Shown piece by piece: positions 18,549 through 26,140 of a stretch of DNA of 64,000 nucleotides; position 1 is the first letter of the stretch; each line of letters opens with the position of its first letter. The notes beneath the pieces were generated by a model, which saw only the letters and a program-made list of their open reading frames with translations, was not told the origin of the DNA and made no database searches. A program made the position numbers and the translations under genes. The DNA is from Asticcacaulis aquaticus (GTDB lineage: Bacteria > Pseudomonadota > Alphaproteobacteria > Caulobacterales > Caulobacteraceae): positions 186,001 through 250,000 of the forward strand of contig NZ_JAQQKX010000003.1 in NCBI RefSeq assembly GCF_028550415.1, given 5' to 3'.

Positions 18549-19833
18549 CCTGTCTCCATTCAGCCAGAACCTCCGGATCGGTCTCCTCCGGCAAACACAT
18601 GTCGCGCAAGGCGGCGAAATCCTGAGGCGGGAGGCCGCGCGACAAGGCCCACACCGCCGAACCACGCACGACGGGGCTGTCGTGGCGCAGATTGCGCACC
18701 AGCGGGTCTATTTTTTCGAAGTCCACCAGATCGCCGAAGCTGTTGCCGATCGCATAGTGGATGTTACGCAGAAAGGTCACAAGACCTATGCGTTTGATGG
18801 GCGACTTGGAAAACAAAGCGCGGAACGCCGGGTCGTCGAGCTGCGCCAGCTCGAACAGCGGCATGGTGGTCGCGCCGTCGCGCGCCATCAGTTTCGCCTC
18901 GGTTGCCGATTGCGCGAACTTGTTCCACGGACAGACCGCCAGACAGTCGTCGCAACCATAGATGCGATTGCCCATCTGCTCGCGAAACCGCTTCGGCCAG
19001 TGACCGTGATATTCGATGGTCAGGTACGACAGACACGACCGCGCATCGAGCTTATAGGGTGCAACGAAGGCGTTGGTCGGGCAGATATCGAGGCACGACC
19101 GGCACGATCCGCAATGATCCTTTTCCGCCCGATCCTCCGGCAGTTCCATATCGGTCAGGATGACGCCCAGAAACATCCACGAGCCGAATTCCCGCGACAC
19201 CACATTGGTATGCTTGCCCTGCCAGCCGAGCCCCGCCAGTTGCGCCAGCGGTTTTTCCATCAGGGGCGCGGTATCGACGAAGACCTTGACCTCGCATCCG
19301 GCCATTTTGACGATGTCCGTGGCCAGAAGTTTGAGCTTTTTCTTGATCAGGTCGTGGTAATCGTCACCGCGGGCATAGACGCTGATATTGGCGATATCGG
19401 GTTCGTTGAGCCCCACAAGCGGATCGCTGTCGGGGCCGTAGTTGAAGCCCAGTACAATCGCGCTTTTCGCGCCGCTCCACATGTTCTGCGGGTGCTGGCG
19501 GCGTTCGAGCGTCTCTTCCATCCAAGTCATGGCACCGTGATAGCCCTCGGCCACGAAGGCTTTCAGGCGCTCAGCCGCCTCCCAGGTTTGCGGCAGATTG
19601 ACGAAGCCGACGGTGGCAAAGCCGAGGTCGAGGGCTTTTTGCTCGATCAATCCCCTCGCCCCTTCGGGGAGAGGGCTAGGCGCGGCCCGGCTAGGGTGAG
19701 GGGGCTGCATAGGTGTTGTCGGTGAAGGCGGTGCAGGTTGGGCCTGCGCTGCCCCCTCACCCGGCCAAAGGCTAGCGCCTTCGTCCACCCTCTCCCCGCA
19801 GGGGCGAGGGGAAGAAGGGGAAGGGGAGCTCAT
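18538..19833 (-). CDS. queG: Epoxyqueuosine reductase QueG with an in-frame repeat-derived extension
   Basis: Cobalamin-dependent enzyme that reduces epoxyqueuosine to queuosine in tRNA. The two 4Fe-4S motifs are clear (CGSCRSCLDICPTNAF and CDDCLAVCPWNKFA), as is a C-terminal HEAT-like part (VVRGSAVWALSRGL). From the ATG at 19833, whose first base is shared with the fzlA stop, the protein is 431 residues, about 55 longer than usual. Residues 8-61 are encoded by a 162-bp palindromic repeat, giving a Pro/Ala-rich segment. Normal QueG sequence begins right after it (LIEQKALDLGF). That Leu codon is TTG at 19650 and could itself serve as a start, with AAGGGG upstream inside the repeat. Confidence 0.9.
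   Translation of the reverse strand: MSSPSPSSPRPCGERVDEGASLWPGEGAAQAQPAPPSPTTPMQPPHPSRAAPSPLPEGARGLIEQKALDLGFATVGFVNLPQTWEAAERLKAFVAEGYHGAMTWMEETLERRQHPQNMWSGAKSAIVLGFNYGPDSDPLVGLNEPDIANISVYARGDDYHDLIKKKLKLLATDIVKMAGCEVKVFVDTAPLMEKPLAQLAGLGWQGKHTNVVSREFGSWMFLGVILTDMELPEDRAEKDHCGSCRSCLDICPTNAFVAPYKLDARSCLSYLTIEYHGHWPKRFREQMGNRIYGCDDCLAVCPWNKFAQSATEAKLMARDGATTMPLFELAQLDDPAFRALFSKSPIKRIGLVTFLRNIHYAIGNSFGDLVDFEKIDPLVRNLRHDSPVVRGSAVWALSRGLPPQDFAALRDMCLPEETDPEVLAEWRQDAA
19651..19812. repeat. Palindromic repeat element inserted in frame within queG
   Basis: TCCCCTCGCCCC (19651-19662) is exactly inverted at 19801-19812. The element also contains inner arms of the dispersed CCCTCTCCCC...GTGAGGGGG type seen at 43005, 46978 and 47985. 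It is 162 bp long, exactly 54 codons, and has no stop codon in the queG frame. Confidence 0.82.
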
Positions 19834-20525
19834 CAAAAATCCAGCTCTTTGTACTGCGCCGACGGCGCCACCCCCGGCAGCACGTCCGACAGCAGCGGTC
19901 GGAACGCCGGACGCGACTTGATGACCATGTACCACGTCTTCAGGTGCTTGAACCTGTCCCAACTCACCTCGTCGAAATAGTCGATGACGCTGAGGTGCGA
20001 GGCCAATGCGAAATCGGCGAACGACAGGTTGCGCCCGGCCAGCCAGTTGCGCGCCTCAAGCAGGCTCTCGAAATAGCTGAGATGGTCGCGCAAGGCCTCG
20101 CGACCGGCGCGCAGATTTTGCAGGTTGGGCGCCCCCAGCCCCATCAGGCGCTTTTCCATCTTTTCATGCAGCAGCAGCGAGTTGACGTCCCAATCGAACT
20201 TACGCTCGAACCAGCCGACAAGACGCCGCGCCTCGCCACGCTCCTGCGGGTCGGTGGGCCATAGGCGAATCTCCGGTGCGGCTTCGTCCAGATGTTCAAG
20301 GATGGCGCGGTTCTCGCACAGGGTGACCGTGCGTCCGTGATCGAAGAGCTCTACCAGCACGGGCAGCAAACCCGACGGGTTCATGCGGATAAGGTCGTCG
20401 GTCGGCTCCCAGTATTTGATAGGCACCTCGTCGAAGGGCAGTTTCTTTTCGCCCAAAGCCAACCGCACAAGGCGGGAATGCGGATCGAAGGCGAAATGAT
20501 GGAGCGTGCGCTGCGGGAATGTCAT
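19833..20525 (-). CDS. fzlA: GST-fold protein, probable cell-division factor FzlA
   Basis: A 230-residue glutathione S-transferase-like protein with an N-terminal thioredoxin-type half (RTLHHFAFDPHSRLVRLALG, NPSGLLPVL, ENRAILEHLDE) and an all-helical C-terminal half (NLSFADFALASHLSVIDY), ending in QYKELDF. In Caulobacter the GST homologue FzlA binds FtsZ and is needed for constriction. Its size, an acidic C-terminal tail and a neighbourhood with queG, uppP and a CDF transporter fit, but I recall the synteny rather than having checked it. It starts 14 bases after the CDF gene and couples to queG. A plain detoxifying GST is the alternative. Confidence 0.7.
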   Translation of the reverse strand: MTFPQRTLHHFAFDPHSRLVRLALGEKKLPFDEVPIKYWEPTDDLIRMNPSGLLPVLVELFDHGRTVTLCENRAILEHLDEAAPEIRLWPTDPQERGEARRLVGWFERKFDWDVNSLLLHEKMEKRLMGLGAPNLQNLRAGREALRDHLSYFESLLEARNWLAGRNLSFADFALASHLSVIDYFDEVSWDRFKHLKTWYMVIKSRPAFRPLLSDVLPGVAPSAQYKELDF

Positions 20526-20539
20526 CGGCTCGTTATACT

Positions 20540-21499
20540 CTACTCGGCGCGGGAAGAAACGCCTGAAAATACGCCGCCATGCGGTTCGGAAGCCCCCTCC
20601 GGATCGGGGTGAATCAGGATATCGGCGTTCGGGAAGACGCTCAAGATGCGTTGCTCCGCGCTTAGGATTATTTCATGCGCCCTGACAAGGCTCAGATCGG
20701 CGGGTAGCGCCATATGCATCTGGATAAGCCGGTGCGGCCCGGAAATACGTGTGCGCAACCGGTGGACGTTCAGCACGTCCGGCGCGGCGCAGGCGGCTTC
20801 GATGATACGTGCGATATCGTCGTCGTCCATGGCACGGTCCATCAGGTGATCGGCGGCGGAACGCAAAACCTGCACCGCGCCCCACAGGAGCCACAGCGCG
20901 ATTAGTCCCCCGGCGATGGCGTCGATATGGACGATGCCCAGAGACGCCGCGCCGACCCCGATCAGGGCGATACCATTGCCGGCCAGATCGGCGGCGTAGT
21001 GGGCGCGGTCGGCGGCGACGGCAACCGAGCCCGACGCCCTGACCGCGAGAGCCTGTGCCCAGATCAACAGGCTGGTCAGTAGCAGAGACACGATCATCAC
21101 CGCGACCGAAAGGACGCCGCCGCTGACCGGCTGCGGATCGCGCAGATGGGCCCAGCTATCGCTGAGGATCAGGGCCGCCGAGAAAAAGACCAGTCCAGCC
21201 TGTATCAAGGCGCTGAACGCCTCGGCCTTGCCATGGCCGAAAGGGTGTTCCTTGTCCGGTGGGGTCCGGGCGAAGCGCACGGCGAAGAAGGTGATGAGAG
21301 ATGCAATCAGATCGAGCGCGGAATCGGTCAGCGACGCCAGGACGGCCACCGAGCCCGATGCCGAAAGCGCAAGGGTTTTCAAAGCGATCAGGATCACGGC
21401 CACGACCACCGACAGGGCCGATACGCGCAGTACCGCCTGTTCCGGCGTCAGGTTACGGAAGCTGAACGGATTAGCGTTTTTACGCGGTAAAGTCGTCAT
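20540..21499 (-). CDS. Cation diffusion facilitator (FieF/YiiP-like) metal exporter
   Basis: A 319-residue inner-membrane proton-coupled divalent metal exporter. About six membrane helices span residues 25-210. The metal site is visible as DSALDLIAS in helix 2 and DRAHYAADLAGN in helix 5, with the FGHGKAEAFSAL loop between helices 2 and 3. The cytoplasmic C-terminal domain keeps the usual VHRLRTRISGPHRLIQMHM pattern. Substrate (Fe, Zn or Mn) cannot be decided. It is the first gene of the operon CDF - fzlA - queG - glycosyltransferase - pgi. Confidence 0.9.
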   Translation of the reverse strand: MTTLPRKNANPFSFRNLTPEQAVLRVSALSVVVAVILIALKTLALSASGSVAVLASLTDSALDLIASLITFFAVRFARTPPDKEHPFGHGKAEAFSALIQAGLVFFSAALILSDSWAHLRDPQPVSGGVLSVAVMIVSLLLTSLLIWAQALAVRASGSVAVAADRAHYAADLAGNGIALIGVGAASLGIVHIDAIAGGLIALWLLWGAVQVLRSAADHLMDRAMDDDDIARIIEAACAAPDVLNVHRLRTRISGPHRLIQMHMALPADLSLVRAHEIILSAEQRILSVFPNADILIHPDPEGASEPHGGVFSGVSSRAE

Positions 21500-21645
21500 G
21501 CCAAGGGGATCACACGGTTGCGCGGGCGCGTCAACACACCACGCCCGCAGGGCGCGCTAAAATAACGAGGATGATTTTAATCGGCCATGGATTTTTAACA
21601 TCGGCTATGGTTTATTTTGCGCAATAATCAATCTTGATTGCTCAA

Positions 21646-21657
21646 GGTGTTGACACC
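21646..21657. promoter_or_regulatory. Palindrome upstream of the citrate-synthase-like gene
   Basis: GGTGTTGACACC is a perfect 12-base palindrome 20 bases before the ATG at 21677, and AATCA/TGATT (21626-21639) forms a second short inverted repeat just upstream. Because the encoded protein has its own helix-turn-helix, these are candidate autoregulatory operators. Confidence 0.4.
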
Positions 21658-21676
21658 CCTCGCTCAGGATATCGTC

Positions 21677-22861
21677 ATGTCACGTCAATGGATCAGCCGC
21701 GCCGAAGCGCTGGAACGCCTCGATGTCAAGCCGCAGACTCTCTATGCCTATGTGAGCCGCCAACGGATCGCCGCGCGTGCCGACCCGACGCATCCGCGCA
21801 AGAGCCTCTATGCGCTGGACGATATCGAACGCCTCTCGACCCGCGCGCCGGGACGTCAGACGGGTGTGCCGGCACCGAAGCCCGTCCTGACCGGCGGGCC
21901 GTCGGTACGCGGCGAGGCGGCCATCGATTCCGAAATCTTCGTCGCCATCGACGACCGGCCCTATTACCGCACGCACGACTCTCTGGCTTTGAGCGAGACC
22001 GAGAATTTCGAGGCGGTGGCGGCGCTCCTGTGGGCGGATGAGCCTAACCCTTTCGGCGCGCTCAAGCCGCGCCCCGATGTCAATTTCCCCGGTAGCCCGC
22101 GTGCCCGTGTACTCGGCATGTTGTCGCGTCGCCTCGAAGAAGAGGCGATGGCGGAACCGATTCCCGACCGCAACCTCAAGGGGGAGGCGGCGGGCGTGCT
22201 CAACGAGCTGATCGACGCCGTGACCAATGGCGGTCCGCGCCTGTTTTTCCATCAGCGGCTGGCCCGCGCGTGGAAGGTCAACGACCCCAAGGACGTCGAT
22301 CTGATCCGCCGCGCGCTGGTCCTGTCGGCCGATAACGGCCTTGATCAGGCGACCCTGGCGGCGCGCGCGGCGGCGGCGGGGCAGGGACCTCTGGCCGCGC
22401 CGGTCATGGCCGGGTTCGCGACCCTGTCGGGTCCGGCGCTGGGGGGGCGCGTGTCGCGCGCCGAGAGCTTCGTCACGCAGGTCCGGCGTCAGGGCAATCC
22501 GCGCCTTGTTGCCGAAACCTTCCTGCGTCAGGGCATCGAGTTGCCGGGCTTCGAGACAGGCCAGTCGGCCTGCGACGCCCTGCGCGCCGAAAGCCTGATG
22601 AAGGCGGCCCCCCATATCGGCGAGGACCTGAAAACGATCCGTGCGGTGGGTGAAGACCTGACCGGCAAGCCGCTGGGCTTTACGCTGGCTCTGGCCCTGA
22701 TCGGGCGGCATCTGGACTTGCCGAAGGAAGCGCCGTTCACCCTGTTCGGTGTCGGGCGCTCGGCCGGCTGGCTGGCCCATGCGATCGAGCAGACGGAGTC
22801 GAAGTCGCGCCCTAATATTCGCTTGCGTTATATTGGTGAAAATCCTGTCGTTAACGCCTGA
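21677..22861 (+). CDS. Citrate-synthase-like protein with N-terminal DNA-binding domain, catalytic histidines missing
   Basis: The 394-residue product joins an N-terminal MerR/excisionase-type helix-turn-helix (ALERLDVKPQTLYAYVSR, residues 11-28) to a citrate synthase fold (residues 80-385). The fold is recognisable from NELIDAVTNGGPRL, RRALVLSADNGLDQAT, LSGPALGG and LFGVGRSAGWLAHAIEQ. All three usual histidines are gone: ADHELN reads ADNGLD, GPLHGG reads GPALGG (L255), and GFGHxxY reads GFETGQ (291-296). It is therefore unlikely to make citrate and more likely senses a metabolite or regulates DNA. The ATG at 21677 begins the helix-turn-helix. Related HTH citrate synthases are known in alphaproteobacteria. 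Confidence 0.8.
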   Translation: MSRQWISRAEALERLDVKPQTLYAYVSRQRIAARADPTHPRKSLYALDDIERLSTRAPGRQTGVPAPKPVLTGGPSVRGEAAIDSEIFVAIDDRPYYRTHDSLALSETENFEAVAALLWADEPNPFGALKPRPDVNFPGSPRARVLGMLSRRLEEEAMAEPIPDRNLKGEAAGVLNELIDAVTNGGPRLFFHQRLARAWKVNDPKDVDLIRRALVLSADNGLDQATLAARAAAAGQGPLAAPVMAGFATLSGPALGGRVSRAESFVTQVRRQGNPRLVAETFLRQGIELPGFETGQSACDALRAESLMKAAPHIGEDLKTIRAVGEDLTGKPLGFTLALALIGRHLDLPKEAPFTLFGVGRSAGWLAHAIEQTESKSRPNIRLRYIGENPVVNA

Positions 22862-22909
22862 TAAAGCATAGGCTCGTAAGGCTGCGTGGAGGCAGCTTTA
22901 GGAGCGGGC

Positions 22910-23707
22910 ATGGACTATCTGATTGCGGTATTTCTGGGCTTTGTCGAAGGCCTGACCGAATATATCCCCGTTTCGTCGACCGGCCATTTGCTGCTGCTGT
23001 CACATTTCCTGGGCTTCGACTCACAGGGCAAGGCGTTCGAAGTCCTTATCCAGCTGGGCGCGGTTCTGGCCCTGCTGAGCCTCTATTTCAACCGCCTGTG
23101 GAACGTGCTGATCACGCTGCCGTCGTCGCCGGAGTCGCGCGGTTTCGTCGTCTCGATCCTCATCGCGTTTTTCCCGGCGCTGGTGCTGGGCGTCGTCCTG
23201 CACGACTTCATCAAGACCGTGCTATTTGAGAGTCCGCAACTGATCTGCATCAGCCTGATCGTCGGCGGGATCATCCTGTGGGCCGTTGATAAATACGCGC
23301 CGACGCCGACGCACGGCGACGCCATGCGCCTGAGCTGGAAAACCTCGCTGGTCATCGGCCTGTTTCAATGTCTGGCCATGGTGCCGGGCATGTCCCGGTC
23401 GGGCTCGACCCTGATCGGAGCCATGCTGTGCAAGGTCGAAAAGAAGGCGGCGGCGGAGTTTTCGTTCTTTCTCGCCATGCCGACCATGGCGGGAGCCTTT
23501 GCCTATGATGTCTATAAGACGCACGACCAGATGAGCTTTAACGACGCGGGTCTGGTCGCTGTGGGCTTTATTACGGCCTTCGTGACGGCGCTGTTCGTCG
23601 TGCGGGGGGTACTGAACTTCGTGGCCAAGAACGGCTATGGCATCTTCGCCCTGTGGCGCATCGCGGTGGGCGGGATCGGCCTGATCCTGCTGTCGCTGGG
23701 GCACTAA
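22910..23707 (+). CDS. uppP: Undecaprenyl-diphosphatase UppP (BacA)
   Basis: Integral membrane phosphatase that recycles undecaprenyl pyrophosphate for peptidoglycan and polysaccharide synthesis. The 265-residue protein has the two catalytic signatures, GFVEGLTEYIPVSSTGH near the N-terminus and VPGMSRSGSTLIGAM in the second half, and about eight membrane helices. The ATG at 22910 is preceded by AGGAG (22900-22904) and begins the canonical MDYLIAVFLGFVEG; the longer open frame is not used. It follows the citrate-synthase-like gene by 48 bases. Confidence 0.96.
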   Translation: MDYLIAVFLGFVEGLTEYIPVSSTGHLLLLSHFLGFDSQGKAFEVLIQLGAVLALLSLYFNRLWNVLITLPSSPESRGFVVSILIAFFPALVLGVVLHDFIKTVLFESPQLICISLIVGGIILWAVDKYAPTPTHGDAMRLSWKTSLVIGLFQCLAMVPGMSRSGSTLIGAMLCKVEKKAAAEFSFFLAMPTMAGAFAYDVYKTHDQMSFNDAGLVAVGFITAFVTALFVVRGVLNFVAKNGYGIFALWRIAVGGIGLILLSLGH

Positions 23708-23714
23708 ACACGCA

Positions 23715-23752
23715 AAATCAAAAGGCCTCCGTTTCCGGAGGCCTTTTGATTT
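23715..23752. terminator. Bidirectional terminator between uppP and the NDUFA9-like gene
   Basis: AAATCAAAAGGCCTCC (23715-23730) and GGAGGCCTTTTGATTT (23737-23752) are a 16-bp perfect inverted repeat with A- and T-runs on either side. It serves both convergent genes and overlaps the stop codon of the minus-strand gene. Confidence 0.92.
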
Positions 23753-24722
23753 ACCCGTTGACCACTTCGGCGAACTGACCGTTCTTGCGGAAGCGCCAGA
23801 GGTAGGACGGGACCACCGACTCGACCGCCGTCGGCGCGATAGCCAGATCCTTGAAACCGAGCGTCTTGCCCGTCACGATATTATCGCTTTGCAGCAGGGT
23901 GACCTGATCGTTGGTCAGCAGCGGCTTGATCAGGAACGACGAGACATCGCCGACCAATGCGATCAGACGCGCGGCGAAGACCGGCATCCATACCAGCGGG
24001 CGCGGCGACTGCACTTCCTGACCGACATAGGTCACCAGCTCGTTATAGGTGAACACTTCGGGGCCGCCCAGCTCGAAGGTCTGGCCGGCATAGGCGGCAT
24101 TACCCAGCACTTCACCGACGGCGCGGGCGACGTCGCCCACATAGACCGGCTGGAACTTCGTCTTGCCGCCGCCGATCGACGGCATGAGCGGGAACAGCTT
24201 GACCTGCTGGGCCAGGCTGGTGAAGAAACCGTCCTGCGGGCCGAAAACGACCGACGGACGCACGATGATGGCCGACGCGATCGCCTTGTGTACCGCGGCC
24301 TCGGCCTGCCCCTTGGACGCGGCGTATTTCGAGCCGGATTTGGCGTCGGCACCGAGGGCCGAAATCTGCACGAAGTCACTGATGCCCCGTGCGGCGGCGG
24401 CCTCGGCAATGGCCTTGGACGCACTGCGGTGCAGTTCGTCGAAGCTTTGCGACGGCGTTTCATAAAGAATGCCGACCAGATTGACGACCGCCGAGGCGCC
24501 GTTGAGCGCGGCGGCGATATCGGCCTCCTTGCGCACATCGCAGCGGGTGACCTGAATTTGCCCGACGCCGCCCAGCGGTTTCAGATCATAGGCGTAGGTC
24601 GCCTTGCGCACGGCGACGCGGACGCGCCAGCCGCGCTGAGCGAGGGCGCGCACGACCTGCTTGCCGACGAAGCCGGAGCCGCCGAACACCGTAACCAGTT
24701 TCGTGTCGAACGGAGTAGCCAT
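23751..24722 (-). CDS. NDUFA9-like NAD(P)-binding protein (atypical SDR)
   Basis: A 323-residue extended/atypical short-chain dehydrogenase fold. The Rossmann motif VTVFGGSGFVGKQVVRAL lies near residue 10, with KYAASKGQAEAAV around 130 and FELGGPEVFTYNELV near 235. The family is annotated as complex I NDUFA9-subunit-like; in alphaproteobacteria the protein is thought to bind NADPH and associate with complex I, but that role is inferred. The start at 24722 (MATPFDTKLVTVFGG) is preferred over one 15 codons earlier, which would add an unrelated leader. Confidence 0.82.
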   Translation of the reverse strand: MATPFDTKLVTVFGGSGFVGKQVVRALAQRGWRVRVAVRKATYAYDLKPLGGVGQIQVTRCDVRKEADIAAALNGASAVVNLVGILYETPSQSFDELHRSASKAIAEAAAARGISDFVQISALGADAKSGSKYAASKGQAEAAVHKAIASAIIVRPSVVFGPQDGFFTSLAQQVKLFPLMPSIGGGKTKFQPVYVGDVARAVGEVLGNAAYAGQTFELGGPEVFTYNELVTYVGQEVQSPRPLVWMPVFAARLIALVGDVSSFLIKPLLTNDQVTLLQSDNIVTGKTLGFKDLAIAPTAVESVVPSYLWRFRKNGQFAEVVNG

Positions 24723-24942
24723 GGGAGAGGTCCTGAAAGCGCTGTGGGTAATAAGTAATGTCCTCAATTAGCGCATGGCCATAGGCGCCGCAATCCCCAA
24801 GCGGAGTACGGAACAGGTTTTTGGCCGCACGCATCTGTGGAAATGTCATAAAGCGCAAAAAATGTCATTGACCTGCCCGGTCATTATCGGTATCAGGCCC
24901 TCCTCCGGTCGCGAGATCGGGGAACTACCACCTAAGACGAGT

Positions 24943-25029
<87 letters not shown>

Positions 25030-25033
25030 TCTT

Positions 25034-25061
25034 AAAAAACCCGCCGTTCGGCGGGTTTTTT
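25034..25061 (+). terminator. Terminator of tRNA-Leu
   Basis: AAAAAACCCGCC (25034-25045) and GGCGGGTTTTTT (25050-25061) form a 12-bp stem with a GTTC loop and a T-run. Confidence 0.93.
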
Positions 25062-25133
25062 AATGCCTTGAAATGCGTCTCAGGCCGTGGCCTAAAGCTA
25101 TGCATACTTGCAGTTGCTGTGTGGACCGACCGG

Positions 25134-26066
25134 ATGCCTATCCCCGATTATCAAGCTCTGATGTTGCCCGTGCTGCGTATGGCGGCAGTGAGAGAGACTC
25201 GTGTACCTGACGTAGCTGATCGTATCTCCGAACTGTTGGGACTCACTGAGATCGAAAGAGAGGCGTTGTTGCCTAGCGGTCGGCAAAGATTACTTCACAA
25301 TCGCATCCATTGGGCCAAATTTTACATGTCCAAGGCCGGATTGATTGACAGCCCTTCGCGGGGACGTTTTGTCGCAAGTGAAGAAGGTCGTAATCTGCTT
25401 GCCAAGAATCCCAGTTTTATCGATGTGCAGACGCTTAAAAACTACCCGGCCTTTTTGGAGTTCTACTTCACTAACAATACCACTTCTGACAATTCGGAAA
25501 TTCCGCTGGCTCCATCTTCCGTAGTTGAAGTCTCAAATGTAGCTACGCCGGAAGAACAAATCGACTCCGCTCAAACCGTATTGCATCAGGCTTTAAAAAC
25601 AGACCTGCTTCAACGTATTTTGGCACAAAGTCCGGCTTTTTTCGAGCGCGCCATTGTCGATCTACTCGTGAGCATGGGTTACGGGGGCAGTCATGAAGAC
25701 GCTGCGAGACGGCTTGGTAAAACAGGGGATGGTGGTGTTGACGGTGTGATCGATGAGGATCGCCTCGGCCTTGATCGTATTTATGTACAAGCCAAGCGTT
25801 ATGCGCCGCATATCGGTGTTGGGCGCCCCGAGGTTCAGGCATTTGTTGGTAGCCTAGTTGGCTTTGGGGCGGCTAAAGGTGTTTTCGTCACAACATCCAG
25901 CTTCAGCATGCCAGCCACAGATTTCGTACGTCACTTGCCTCAACGCATTGTATTAATTGACGGAGATCGTCTCGCGGATTTGATGATTGAACACGGTGTT
26001 GGTGTACGTGTCGCGCGCACCATTGAGGTGAAGCGGTTGGATGAAGATTTTTTTATTGAAGATTAG
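25134..26066 (+). CDS. mrr: Mrr-type restriction endonuclease (modified-DNA dependent)
   Basis: A 310-residue type IV restriction enzyme, expected to cut DNA carrying foreign methylation. The N-terminal 95 residues resemble the Mrr winged-helix domain (LLGLTEIEREALLPSGRQ, LHNRIHWAKFYMSKAGLI). The C-terminal endonuclease has the PD-(D/E)xK-like core KTGDGGVDGVI followed by YVQAKRY, with D and QxK in place, and GVFVTTSSFS beyond. The ATG at 25134 (MPIPDYQ) is the normal Mrr start. The gene is distinctly lower in GC and codon bias than its neighbours and stands alone directly after tRNA-Leu, both signs of horizontal acquisition. Confidence 0.92.
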   Translation: MPIPDYQALMLPVLRMAAVRETRVPDVADRISELLGLTEIEREALLPSGRQRLLHNRIHWAKFYMSKAGLIDSPSRGRFVASEEGRNLLAKNPSFIDVQTLKNYPAFLEFYFTNNTTSDNSEIPLAPSSVVEVSNVATPEEQIDSAQTVLHQALKTDLLQRILAQSPAFFERAIVDLLVSMGYGGSHEDAARRLGKTGDGGVDGVIDEDRLGLDRIYVQAKRYAPHIGVGRPEVQAFVGSLVGFGAAKGVFVTTSSFSMPATDFVRHLPQRIVLIDGDRLADLMIEHGVGVRVARTIEVKRLDEDFFIED

Positions 26067-26140
26067 TATCCAGTTGTACTCAAACGATCCGGGTTTGTAA
26101 TTGGCCTAGATAGGCTTCGCTTAGACTAATAAAATCAAAT

